The notes beneath the pieces are model-generated. The model made no database searches. It worked only from the letters and a program-made list of their open reading frames with translations, and had not been told where the DNA came from. The position numbers and the translations under genes were made by a program. Below, piece after piece: positions 26,082-35,258 of a DNA stretch of 64,000 nucleotides. Every line of letters begins with the position of its first letter. Positions within the stretch are counted from its first letter, which is position 1. This DNA comes from JAJFKB01 sp965230515 (GTDB lineage: Bacteria > Pseudomonadota > Gammaproteobacteria > Pseudomonadales > IMCC2047): NCBI GenBank assembly GCA_965230515.1, contig OZ246007.1, forward strand, positions 186,001 through 250,000, in the 5' to 3' direction.

Positions 26082-27485
26082 ATGCAAGTTTCAGTGGAAT
26101 CCGTAACTAATATCGAACGTCGTATCACCGTTGGTGTTCCCTCCGAGCGCATTGAAACTGAGGTTGATAAGCGTCTTCAGAAGGCCGCGCAGAATGCACG
26201 TATCGATGGTTTTAGACCTGGTAAAGTACCCTTCAAAGTGGTCAAACAGCGATATGGAGCCGGCGTCCGTCAGGAGGTTGTTGGCGAGGTGGTACAGGAA
26301 ACTTTTTACGAAGCGGTCAATCAGGAAAAACTGCGTCCTGCCGGATTCCCGCAAATTGAACCCAAGGTCATGGAGGAGGGTGAGGATCTGGAATATGTGG
26401 CGACCTTTGAAATCTATCCGGAAGTTACGCTGGGTGATTTGAGCCAAATTGAAGTCAAGAAACCTACCGCAACCATTACCGATGAAGATATCGATAAAAT
26501 GATCGAGCAGCTGCGCCAGCAGCGCACCAGCATGGAACCAACGGAGCGTGCTGCCAAGGAGCATGACCAGGTGATGATTGACTTCGAGGGAAAAATTGAC
26601 GGAGAAGTATTCCCTGGTGGTACTGCGGAGAATACGCCATTAGTGCTGGGCTCCTCGCAGATGATACCCGGATTTGAGGATGGCATCACAGGTATGTCAG
26701 CCGAAGAAGAGAAAGTATTAAGCCTGAACTTCCCAGAAGATTACCATGCTGAAGATCTGGCCGGCAAAGCGGTCGAATTTACGGTCAAGGTAAATCAGGT
26801 CAACGAGCCGGTTGTTCCGGAGCTAAATGATGAGTTTTTCGCTATGTTTGGTGTTAGCGAAGGTGGTGAAGAGAAGTTTCGTGAAGAGGTTCGCAGCAAC
26901 ATGGAGCGCGAACTGAAAAACGCTGTAAAGAATAAAATAAAAAGCCAGGTAATTGTTGGCCTGATTGATTCACAGAAACTTGAGGTGCCGAAGGCTTTGC
27001 TGGATCAGGAAGTTGACCGCCTGCGTCAGGAGATGACCCAGCAATATGGTGGTGGACAACAGGGCTTTGATCCGTCGATGCTGCCAGCTGATTTGTTTAT
27101 GGATCAAGCGACTCAGCGTGTTTCCATGGGGCTGCTGCTGACTCAGTTTGTTACGGATAACAAGATTGAATTGGATGAAGCGCGCGTTGACGTCATGATT
27201 GATGAGATGGCGGATACCTATGAAAAACCGGAAGAGGTGGTTAGCTTTATCCGTAGCAATGAGCAGCAAATGGAGCAATTAAGGTCTGTGGTCCTCGAAG
27301 AGCAGGCGATCGAGAAGATGCTGGAACAGATGAACCTGATTGAAGAGCCGACCAGTTATGAAGACGCGGTACGTCCGCCTGAGCCTGCCAGCAAGCCCGC
27401 AGAGGAGGCCCCTGAAGAGGAAGCTTCAGAGGAAGAAACAGCTGCACAGGATCAGCCTGAAGCCAAAGATGAGGGCGCACAATAA
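26082..27485 (+). CDS. tig: Trigger factor
   Basis: This ribosome-bound chaperone and prolyl isomerase meets nascent chains. The ribosome-binding signature GFRPGKVP is at residues 45-52, the FKBP-like domain spans about 160-240, and the helical C-terminal arms follow. At 467 residues it is ~30 longer than the usual ~435. The extra part is a low-complexity tail very rich in Glu, Ala and Pro after residue ~420. GAGG precedes the ATG. It begins the tig-clpP-clpX-lon-hupB-ppiD order common in proteobacteria. Confidence 0.97.
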   Translation: MQVSVESVTNIERRITVGVPSERIETEVDKRLQKAAQNARIDGFRPGKVPFKVVKQRYGAGVRQEVVGEVVQETFYEAVNQEKLRPAGFPQIEPKVMEEGEDLEYVATFEIYPEVTLGDLSQIEVKKPTATITDEDIDKMIEQLRQQRTSMEPTERAAKEHDQVMIDFEGKIDGEVFPGGTAENTPLVLGSSQMIPGFEDGITGMSAEEEKVLSLNFPEDYHAEDLAGKAVEFTVKVNQVNEPVVPELNDEFFAMFGVSEGGEEKFREEVRSNMERELKNAVKNKIKSQVIVGLIDSQKLEVPKALLDQEVDRLRQEMTQQYGGGQQGFDPSMLPADLFMDQATQRVSMGLLLTQFVTDNKIELDEARVDVMIDEMADTYEKPEEVVSFIRSNEQQMEQLRSVVLEEQAIEKMLEQMNLIEEPTSYEDAVRPPEPASKPAEEAPEEEASEEETAAQDQPEAKDEGAQ

Positions 27486-27596
27486 AATAAATGACAAAAT
27501 TTGGTTATTAGGTTGTGCGCAAGTGGAATACTGTTCTAGTATTTATAGAGAACACTGATTAAATTAATGACATTTGCGCTGTGCGCTGGGCAATAA

Positions 27597-28226
27597 ATGA
27601 ATAAAGAACAAAATCCTAGTTATGCCGAAATAGTGAGCCAACTGGTCCCGATCGTGGTTGAACAAACCGCCCGGGGAGAACGCTCCTATGATATCTATTC
27701 CCGATTACTCAAAGAGCGAGTGATCTTCATGGTTGGTCAGGTTGAAGATCACATGGCCAACCTGGTGGTTGCACAAATGCTTTTTCTGGAGTCGGAGAAC
27801 CCGGATAAAGATATTCATCTTTATATTAATTCACCCGGAGGTTCCGTTACTGCGGGCATGTCAATTTATGACACCATGCAGTTTATCAAGCCGGATATAA
27901 GCACCATGTGTATCGGGCAGGCTGCCAGCATGGGTGCCTTGTTGTTGGCAGGTGGGGCGACCGGAAAACGATACTGTTTACCTCATTCTCGCATGATGAT
28001 TCACCAGCCCTTGGGCGGATTTCAGGGTCAGGCAACTGACATCGAGATCCATACTAAGGAAATTCTCTCAATCCGTGATAAACTCAATAATATACTGTCA
28101 AAACATACGGGACAGCCGGTTGACGTGATCGCGAAAGATACAGATCGTGATAACTTTATGGATGGAAAGACTGCTGTTGAATATGGTCTAATTGATGCCA
28201 TTATGGAAAACAGAACGCAGGAATAG
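27597..28226 (+). CDS. clpP: ClpP protease subunit
   Basis: This 209-residue serine protease forms the double heptamer used by ClpX and ClpA. The catalytic Ser lies in GQAASMGALLL, His in RMMIHQPLGG, and the Asp follows in DTDRDNFM. The short N-terminal part before VVEQTARGERSYDIYSRLL contains the self-cleaved propeptide. It lies 111 bases after tig and 93 before clpX. No sigma-32 motif is evident in front of it, unlike lon. Confidence 0.97.
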   Translation: MNKEQNPSYAEIVSQLVPIVVEQTARGERSYDIYSRLLKERVIFMVGQVEDHMANLVVAQMLFLESENPDKDIHLYINSPGGSVTAGMSIYDTMQFIKPDISTMCIGQAASMGALLLAGGATGKRYCLPHSRMMIHQPLGGFQGQATDIEIHTKEILSIRDKLNNILSKHTGQPVDVIAKDTDRDNFMDGKTAVEYGLIDAIMENRTQE

Positions 28227-28319
28227 CGTTTTAGTGCTCGCGGATCTGGCTAACGGTCCGTTGCAAGGCATGTGCAGCAGTAGTTAATTGTTCGGATTTA
28301 GAGATAACGGGGTAGTAGA

Positions 28320-29603
28320 ATGTCGGACGACAATATCATTGGTGGTGACGAAAACGGCAAGCTTTTGTATTGCTCGTTTTGCGGTAAAAGCCAGCATGAG
28401 GTTCGTAAACTTATAGCGGGCCCTTCCGTGTTTATATGTGATGAATGTGTTGACCTGTGCAATGACATCATTCGCGAAGAGATCGAAGAAGCAAACCCTG
28501 AAAGTAGCGAAGAGAAGCTCCCTTCACCGAAAGAGATCAAAACTAACCTTGACGAGTATGTCATCGGTCAGGAGCGGGCTAAAGTGGTGCTCTCTGTAGC
28601 GGTGTATAACCACTATAAGCGCCTCAAGTCTGATGAAAGCAAAGATGAGATCGAGTTAGGGAAAAGTAATATTCTGCTTATTGGGCCGACCGGAAGTGGT
28701 AAGACCCTGTTGGCTGAAACGCTGGCGCGTATGTTGAATGTGCCTTTTACCATTGCCGATGCCACGACTTTGACTGAGGCGGGCTATGTCGGTGAAGATG
28801 TTGAGAATATTATTCAAAAGTTGTTGCAAAAGTGTGACTACGATGTCGATAAGGCTCAGCGCGGTATTGTTTATATTGATGAGATTGACAAGATTTCCCG
28901 CAAGTCGGATAACCCCTCTATTACCCGGGACGTTTCGGGAGAGGGCGTACAACAGGCATTGCTTAAACTGATTGAGGGTACTGTCGCCTCAGTACCACCT
29001 CAGGGCGGTCGTAAACATCCTCAGCAGGAGTTTTTGCAGGTTGATACCTCCAATATCCTGTTTATCTGTGGTGGTGCGTTTGCCGGACTGGATCAGATCA
29101 TTCGTGATCGCTCGGAAAAAAGCAGCATAGGTTTTGCTGCTGTTGTGAAAAGCAAAGATGACCAGAAATCGATTAGCGAAACGCTTGCAGAGATCGAGCC
29201 GGAAGACCTTATCAAATATGGTTTGATACCGGAGTTTGTAGGCCGGCTACCGGTTGTAGCAACCCTCAGAGAACTCGATGAGGACGCTCTGGTTCAGATA
29301 TTGACCGAACCTAAAAACTCGCTCACCAAACAGTATCACAAGCTGTTTGAAATGGAAGGTGTGGAGATCGATTTTAGAGAGGATGCACTGCGCGCTGTGG
29401 CGCAAAAGGCGATGCAGCGTAAAACCGGTGCGCGAGGGCTAAGGTCTATCCTGGAGTCGGTGCTGCTCGATATCATGTATGAGATTCCATCCCAGCAGGA
29501 GGTTTCGAAGGTTGTCATTGATGACTCGGTTATTAATGAGGGCAATGATCCTTTGCTTATCTATGAAAACAGTGAGCCGGATCGTGTGGCATCGAAAGAG
29601 TAA
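28320..29603 (+). CDS. clpX: ClpX AAA+ unfoldase
   Basis: This 427-residue unfoldase partners ClpP. The N-terminal zinc-binding domain has Cys pairs CSFC and CDEC. Walker A is GPTGSGKTLLA, Walker B is GIVYIDEIDKI, the pore loop region is GYVGEDVEN, and sensor 2 is KTGARGLRS. The ClpP-contact IGF-type loop is seen as SSIGFAAVV. A terminator follows the gene, closing the tig-clpP-clpX section. Confidence 0.97.
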   Translation: MSDDNIIGGDENGKLLYCSFCGKSQHEVRKLIAGPSVFICDECVDLCNDIIREEIEEANPESSEEKLPSPKEIKTNLDEYVIGQERAKVVLSVAVYNHYKRLKSDESKDEIELGKSNILLIGPTGSGKTLLAETLARMLNVPFTIADATTLTEAGYVGEDVENIIQKLLQKCDYDVDKAQRGIVYIDEIDKISRKSDNPSITRDVSGEGVQQALLKLIEGTVASVPPQGGRKHPQQEFLQVDTSNILFICGGAFAGLDQIIRDRSEKSSIGFAAVVKSKDDQKSISETLAEIEPEDLIKYGLIPEFVGRLPVVATLRELDEDALVQILTEPKNSLTKQYHKLFEMEGVEIDFREDALRAVAQKAMQRKTGARGLRSILESVLLDIMYEIPSQQEVSKVVIDDSVINEGNDPLLIYENSEPDRVASKE

Positions 29604-29624
29604 TTGATTGTCTGATAGCGTTGT

Positions 29625-29661
29625 AAAAGGGTTGTTTCCGAAAGGTGACAACCCTTTTTTT
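29625..29661 (+). terminator. Rho-independent terminator after clpX
   Basis: Perfect 11-bp arms AAAAGGGTTGT and ACAACCCTTTT with a 12-base loop, followed by more T. It separates clpX from lon. Confidence 0.9.
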
Positions 29662-29832
29662 ATGGCCGAAGATAAAGCATTATGGATTAGTGAGGGGTAA
29701 TCTGTACTGAAACGAGTTATAAACAGCGGGTTTTAGCCGTTGATTGATAATTTGCAGCCACCATCAGGCATTTATCAACCAATGACCGGGGTGATGGGTC
29801 TGAAATTTACAGGTTTTAGTTGTCGTGTATAG

Positions 29833-29862
29833 CTTGTAATTTAGGTGCAGCATCCCCATCAT
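29833..29862 (+). promoter_or_regulatory. Sigma-32 heat-shock promoter of lon
   Basis: The -35 element CTTGTAA (29833-29839) and -10 element CCCCATCAT (29854-29862) are 14 bases apart, close to the RpoH consensus CTTGAA-N(13-15)-CCCCAT. It starts ~70 bases before the lon ATG. Between the clpX terminator and this promoter (29662-29832) I see nothing else. Confidence 0.75.
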
Positions 29863-29904
29863 TATAAAAGACAATCTTGTAGCAGATAAGCCAGGTTTTA
29901 GTTC

Positions 29905-32322
29905 ATGACATCAGATAATAGTACCGCTGAGACAAAGCATCAGAAATTACCCTTGTTACCCCTTCGTGATGTTGTGGTGTTTCCCAGCATGGTTATTCCC
30001 CTTTTTGTGGGTCGCGATAAGTCTATCACCGCCCTTGAAGAGGCAATGGAGTCGGATAAGCAGGTTATGCTGGTGGCGCAAAAAAACGCCTCAGAAGATG
30101 ATCCGGGTCAGGAAGATATTTATGACATAGGAACCGTGTCCAATATTCTACAGCTATTAAAGCTGCCGGACGGTACCGTTAAAGTGTTGGTTGAAGGTGC
30201 CTATCGTGCTGAAATAAAAGAATTTGTCACAGAAGAAGAGAGTTTGAGTGCTGTGCTTGAGCCCTGTTTTTGTGAGGCAATCGAAGGTGCCGAAGAGCAA
30301 GTGCTGCCTAGAGCAGTACTGTCCCAGTTTGAAAAATACGCCAAGCAGAGTAAGAAGATTCCTACTGAAATTCTGTCCTCTATTGTCAGCATTCAGGAAC
30401 CCAGCCGGTTAGCGGATACGATTGCCTCGCATGTGGGTATGTCTGTTGATGAAAAGCAGAAGGTGCTGGAGATACTGTCGGAGCGCGAGCGCCTTGAACA
30501 TATGATGGGCATTATGGAATCTGAAATGGATGTGCTTCAGGTTGAGAAGCGCATTCGCAGCCGCGTCAAACAGCAGATGGAGAAAAGTCAGCGCGAGTAT
30601 TATCTGAACGAGCAGATGAAGGCTATTCAGCAGGAGATGGGCGATCTTGAAAATGCACCCAATGAGATGGGTGAACTGGAACAACGCATTCAGGATTCCG
30701 GAATGTCCAAAGAGGCGGAAGCCAAGGCCACGTCTGAACTCAACAAATTGAAGCTGATGTCGCCAATGTCAGCGGAAGCAACAGTAGTACGTAGTTTTAT
30801 TGACTGGATTATCAGTATCCCCTGGAAAAAGCGTAGCAAAGTCAGGCATGATCTTAGTAAGGCGGAAGAGATCCTGAATGCTGATCATTATGGGCTGGAA
30901 GAGGTTAAGGAGAGAATTCTCGAGTATCTGGCGGTACAGAAGCGGGTTCGAAAGCTTAAAGGCCCTGTGCTTTGTCTGGTGGGTCCTCCGGGCGTAGGTA
31001 AGACCTCGCTGGGACAGTCAATCGCTCGGGCAACGAACCGGAAATATGTACGCATGTCTCTGGGAGGTGTTCGTGATGAGGCTGAAATTCGCGGCCATAG
31101 ACGTACCTATATCGGTTCTATGCCAGGTAAGCTGATACAAAAAATATCTAAAGTGGGGGTCAAAAACCCGTTATTTTTGTTTGATGAAGTTGATAAAATG
31201 GGTATGGATTTCCGTGGGGATCCTGCATCCGCCATGCTGGAAGTTCTGGATCCTGAGCAAAATAACACCTTTAATGATCACTACCTGGAAGTGGATTACG
31301 ATTTGTCCGAGGTGATGTTTGTCTGTACCTCCAATTCGATGAATATACCTCCTGCGCTGCTGGATAGAATGGAAATTATACGGATTCCGGGTTACACAGA
31401 GGATGAGAAGCTCAATATCGCCAAGCGGTATCTGATTCCCAAGCAACTCAAAAACAGTGGCTTGAAGGAAGGTGAACTGGAAATTTCTGATGAGGCAATC
31501 AGCGATTTAATACGTTATTACACCAGAGAAGCTGGTGTTCGTGGGCTTGAGCGTGAAATTGCCAAAATTTGTCGCAAAGTGGTGAAGCGAAGTGCGATGT
31601 CCAAATCCCAGGAAAATTCCCGTGTTGGCCCCGATGATCTGGAGGATATATCCGGAGTCAGGAAGCATAAATATGGTGTTGCAGAGGAAGAGAACCGTGT
31701 TGGCCAGGTAACAGGTCTGGCGTGGACACAGGTAGGTGGAGAACTGTTAACGATAGAATCTGCTGTGGTGCCGGGTAAGGGACGTGTTATTAAAACAGGG
31801 TCCTTGGGTGATGTCATGCAGGAATCGATACAGGCGGCCCTGACAGTGGTTCGTAACCGTGCAAAAACGCTGGGTATTGCTGAGGATTTCTATGAGAAAA
31901 ACGATGTGCACATTCATGTGCCTGAGGGTGCGACACCCAAAGATGGTCCGAGTGCCGGGATTGGTATGTGTACGGCACTGGTTTCTGTGCTGACCAGTAT
32001 ACCGGTTAAATCTGAAGTTGCGATGACTGGGGAAATCACCTTGCGCGGACAGGTATTACCGATTGGTGGTTTAAAGGAAAAACTACTGGCAGCCCGTCGC
32101 GGCGGAATAAAAACGGTTATCATTCCGGAGGAAAACAAACGGGATCTGAAGGAAATTCCGGATAACATTAAGGCGGATCTGGATATTCGTCCGGTAAGCT
32201 GGATCGACGAAGTATTGCAGATTGCCTTGCAGTATTTACCGGAGGCTACCGAGGCCGCGGAAGAGGATATTAAGCCTCCACCAAAGAAAAAGGGCACAAA
32301 AAAGCAAATTAGCACACATTAA
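29905..32322 (+). CDS. lon: ATP-dependent Lon protease
   Basis: This 805-residue protein is a fused AAA+ and serine/lysine-dyad protease that degrades misfolded and regulatory proteins. The N-terminal substrate domain starts LPLLPLRDVVVFPSMVIPL. Walker A is GPPGVGKTSL and Walker B is PLFLFDEVDKM. The protease domain has catalytic Ser in PKDGPSAGIGM and Lys in the following KSEVAMTGEITLRG...KEKLLAA section. The basic C-terminus ends PPPKKKGTKK. Its own terminator-bounded unit with a heat-shock promoter indicates RpoH control. Confidence 0.97.
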   Translation: MTSDNSTAETKHQKLPLLPLRDVVVFPSMVIPLFVGRDKSITALEEAMESDKQVMLVAQKNASEDDPGQEDIYDIGTVSNILQLLKLPDGTVKVLVEGAYRAEIKEFVTEEESLSAVLEPCFCEAIEGAEEQVLPRAVLSQFEKYAKQSKKIPTEILSSIVSIQEPSRLADTIASHVGMSVDEKQKVLEILSERERLEHMMGIMESEMDVLQVEKRIRSRVKQQMEKSQREYYLNEQMKAIQQEMGDLENAPNEMGELEQRIQDSGMSKEAEAKATSELNKLKLMSPMSAEATVVRSFIDWIISIPWKKRSKVRHDLSKAEEILNADHYGLEEVKERILEYLAVQKRVRKLKGPVLCLVGPPGVGKTSLGQSIARATNRKYVRMSLGGVRDEAEIRGHRRTYIGSMPGKLIQKISKVGVKNPLFLFDEVDKMGMDFRGDPASAMLEVLDPEQNNTFNDHYLEVDYDLSEVMFVCTSNSMNIPPALLDRMEIIRIPGYTEDEKLNIAKRYLIPKQLKNSGLKEGELEISDEAISDLIRYYTREAGVRGLEREIAKICRKVVKRSAMSKSQENSRVGPDDLEDISGVRKHKYGVAEEENRVGQVTGLAWTQVGGELLTIESAVVPGKGRVIKTGSLGDVMQESIQAALTVVRNRAKTLGIAEDFYEKNDVHIHVPEGATPKDGPSAGIGMCTALVSVLTSIPVKSEVAMTGEITLRGQVLPIGGLKEKLLAARRGGIKTVIIPEENKRDLKEIPDNIKADLDIRPVSWIDEVLQIALQYLPEATEAAEEDIKPPPKKKGTKKQISTH

Positions 32323-32335
32323 TGCGGCTCCTAGC

Positions 32336-32365
32336 TTGACAGATATTTTGACGAGTTGGTATAAA
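32336..32365 (+). promoter_or_regulatory. Sigma-70 promoter of hupB
   Basis: A perfect -35 TTGACA (32336-32341) and a near-perfect -10 TATAAA (32360-32365), 18 bases apart. The predicted leader to the hupB start is ~135 bases. Confidence 0.85.
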
Positions 32366-32509
32366 TGGTGCGGCAAAGTCGGGGCGCCATAACAAGGATT
32401 GGCTTGCCATTGGCAAATAATAAACTTCTTTGCGGCAAGACCTGAACAAACAGGTGATAAAGAATTTTCAACCCACTACCTATTTAACAACATATAAAAG
32501 GGGAATAGA

Positions 32510-32782
32510 GTGAACAAGTCTGAACTTATCGATGCCATTGCTTCTTCTGCGGATCTATCAAAAGCGTCGGCTGGCCGGGCGCTGGATGCGGCTATTGAAG
32601 CAATTACTGGTGAATTAAAAAATGGTGGTCAAGTTTCTTTGGTTGGTTTTGGCACCTATTCCGTTAAACAGCGGGCAGCGCGTACAGGGCGCAATCCGCA
32701 AACGGGTGCAACCATTCAGATCAAAGCAGCTAACATTCCAAGCTTCAAGGCAGGTAAAGCGCTAAAAGATGCCGTAAATTAA
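32510..32782 (+). CDS. hupB: Nucleoid protein HU-beta
   Basis: This 90-residue histone-like DNA-binding protein has the DNA-wrapping arm motif GRNPQTGATIQI with the intercalating Pro and the typical N-terminal MNKSELIDAIA. The start is GTG at 32510, preceded by a strong AAGGGGA site. It has its own promoter and terminator. The leader upstream is long and may fold, but no known riboregulator was recognised. Confidence 0.97.
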   Translation: MNKSELIDAIASSADLSKASAGRALDAAIEAITGELKNGGQVSLVGFGTYSVKQRAARTGRNPQTGATIQIKAANIPSFKAGKALKDAVN

Positions 32783-32930
32783 GCCGCTGGAATTGACTGA
32801 TTGTTGGTGCATGGAAGGTTAACCGGAAATATCAGTCTGCAGGTGGGGTAATCAACTGCCTGAGCAAAGAAATAATCCGTTATTAAGGCATGGAAGCGAG
32901 GTGGGAAAACTCACTGGATAACAGATAACG

Positions 32931-32960
32931 ATGCGCATCTCATGTAGGTGCGCATTTTTT
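32931..32960 (+). terminator. Rho-independent terminator after hupB
   Basis: 10-bp arms ATGCGCATCT and AGGTGCGCAT (one G-U) around CATGT, followed directly by TTTTTT. The stretch 32783-32930 before it holds nothing recognisable. Confidence 0.92.
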
Positions 32961-33054
32961 ATGATTATTAGTATAAGAAATTCAAACGAGCAGGCCTGCT
33001 GAAACGGATCTGCTTTTTTATAGGACCTGGTCCTGCCTCATTTGAGTACCTTTG

Positions 33055-34947
33055 ATGTCGATACAAAATATTAGAGATAAATCCCAAAGCTTGCTGGCAA
33101 AGATTATTGTCGGTTTCATAGCGGTGACATTTGCGCTGTTTGGAGTGGATGCGATCATTGGTTACTCCAGTAATACAAACACTGTTGCAAGTGTAAATGG
33201 AGTAGATATCGAAGAAAATGAGCTTAATCGTACGTCGGATATGCTGCGCAGGCAGATGCTGTCTCGCATGGGAGATAATGCCGATCCCGATTTGATTGAT
33301 CCTCAATGGCTGCGTAAAAATGCGCTGGATAGTCTGGTTGAACGAAAGCTGCTGATTCAAAGTGCAGAAGGTCAGGGGCTGTATACTCCGCAACGTCAGG
33401 TGGATGCAAATATACTTGGTACAAAAGCATTTCAATCCGAAGGTACTTTCAACAAGGTGGTGTACGAGTCTGCGGTACGTAGTATTGGAATGTCACCACT
33501 CGATTACAAGAATCAATTGGCCGTGGATTTGCTGATCCAGCAAAAACAGATGGGCATTGCCGGTTCGGCGTTTATGCTTCCGTCGGAGGTTAAGGCGATT
33601 GCGCAATTGGACCGTCAGCAGCGTAACCTTGCCTATTTGACCGTTGGCGCAGAGGCTCTTCTGGAAGATATCTCTATCTCTGATCAGGAGATACAGGCGC
33701 AATACGAGGAAAACAGGCAGGACTACATGACTGAGGAACTGGTCCAGCTCGAATACCTGGAGCTGAAGCAGGCTGACTTCATGGATGATGTATCGATTGA
33801 GGAAGCGGAAATAAGGCAGCTTTACGACCAGGAAGTTGAAAGCTATAAAAAGCGTGAGGAGCGCAATGCCGCTCATATTCTGGTGCAACTGGAAGAGGGG
33901 GCTGACGCTGTTGCTGCAAAAACCAAAATCACCGGGATTAAAAGCCGTCTCGAGGCTGGAGAAGACTTTGCTGTATTGGCTGAGGAAAATTCCGAAGATG
34001 TCGGTTCTAAAGAGAATGGTGGTGAGTTAGGTTTCGCTGAGCGTGGAGCCTATACAGAAGCTTTTGATGAGGTGCTGTTTAACCTCGAGACAGGCCAAAC
34101 GTCCGATATTGTGGAGACAGAGTTTGGCTTTCATATCATTAAACTGCTTGGTGTCCGTAAGCCAGAAGCTCCCGGTTATGAGGAGATCAGTACCAAACTG
34201 GAGCAGGATCTGAAATTTCAGAAGGCCGGAGAACTGTTTGTTGCGGCAACGGTGGATCTGCAAAATGACAGTTTTACCGCCGGGGATCTGGTTGAGCCGG
34301 CCGAGAGACTAGGCTTGGATATACAGTTAACCGAGCACTTTCCACGAACTGGTGGTGAGGGTATAGCGGCCAACCCTAAAGTAATAAAGGTTGCTTATAG
34401 CGATGAGGTGCTTACCGAGGGTAATAACAGTGATTTGATCTCAATGGGTGATGATCATGTGGTTGTGGTGAGGGTTAAGGAGCACCTGCCATCGAAAGTA
34501 CAGCCGCTGGAAGAAGTGTCTGCGGCGATAGCGCAGCAGTTGAAGCAGTCCAGCGCGTCACAGCGAGCACAAAAACTGGGTGAGCAGATTCTGGTGGACC
34601 TGCGGGATGGTAAAACACCTGAACAAGTCGCTGCTGAATATGGCTTTGAGTGGAAAATTATGGATAAGGTCGGGCGTAAACACCCGGACCTGGATGCGCA
34701 GGTCAATGACCAGTTGTTCCGTATGCCGAAACCCGCGGTAGGTGGCAAATCCCTTGGCAGCGTGGTCAAGGTGAATGGTGATTTTGTGGTCATGACCTTG
34801 ACTAAAGTCTATGAGGGTGGCGCAACTGAAGTTCACCCGCAGGAACTCAAGATGCTGGGCGATCTGCTGGCCAATCAGTTTGGCAGTCTCGATTTTCAGA
34901 ATCATGTACGTGATTTGAGGCAAAATGCAGAAATACAAGTCTTCTAG
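33055..34947 (+). CDS. ppiD: Periplasmic folding chaperone PpiD
   Basis: This 630-residue inner-membrane-anchored parvulin-like protein sits near the Sec translocon and helps emerging periplasmic proteins. The N-terminal anchor is LLAKIIVGFIAVTFALFGV (residues ~14-32), followed by a SurA_N-like region and one parvulin domain around residues 265-360 (RNAAHILVQL, ENGGELGFAERGA, FGFHIIKL). I use the ATG at 33055; a TTG directly before it would add one Met. It follows hupB, as in most gammaproteobacteria. Confidence 0.95.
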   Translation: MSIQNIRDKSQSLLAKIIVGFIAVTFALFGVDAIIGYSSNTNTVASVNGVDIEENELNRTSDMLRRQMLSRMGDNADPDLIDPQWLRKNALDSLVERKLLIQSAEGQGLYTPQRQVDANILGTKAFQSEGTFNKVVYESAVRSIGMSPLDYKNQLAVDLLIQQKQMGIAGSAFMLPSEVKAIAQLDRQQRNLAYLTVGAEALLEDISISDQEIQAQYEENRQDYMTEELVQLEYLELKQADFMDDVSIEEAEIRQLYDQEVESYKKREERNAAHILVQLEEGADAVAAKTKITGIKSRLEAGEDFAVLAEENSEDVGSKENGGELGFAERGAYTEAFDEVLFNLETGQTSDIVETEFGFHIIKLLGVRKPEAPGYEEISTKLEQDLKFQKAGELFVAATVDLQNDSFTAGDLVEPAERLGLDIQLTEHFPRTGGEGIAANPKVIKVAYSDEVLTEGNNSDLISMGDDHVVVVRVKEHLPSKVQPLEEVSAAIAQQLKQSSASQRAQKLGEQILVDLRDGKTPEQVAAEYGFEWKIMDKVGRKHPDLDAQVNDQLFRMPKPAVGGKSLGSVVKVNGDFVVMTLTKVYEGGATEVHPQELKMLGDLLANQFGSLDFQNHVRDLRQNAEIQVF

Positions 34948-35258
34948 CCTGGAAAGACTAAAAACAGACGCTGAAAAGATATAAATAACACTAACCGATG
35001 GGCATGGCCACAGGATCGCCGATATCCAGTGGTCATATTTATAGTTCCAAAACACTCTTTTACCTCAATACTATCCAATTAGATAAGTTGGCCGATCACG
35101 GTTAATTTAACTATACTTTGGATAAGATTATTCAATACTTTACTGAGTTCTGATGCCGTGATGGAGCGCTAGTTAGTTTAGCCGGCCTCCTTATTAATTG
35201 AGTTTGGTAAACTATCAAAACTGTTCGACCAATATAGAACACAGCGCTGGGATACGTG
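34948..35258. other. Intergenic region between ppiD and the hybrid kinase
   Basis: About 310 AT-rich bases without a credible gene. A hairpin at 35004-35036 (ATGGCCAC with GTGGTCAT, one G-U, and an inner GGAT/ATCC) is followed by ATATTTATAG and may end the ppiD transcript weakly. No clear promoter for the signalling operon was recognised. Confidence 0.5.
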
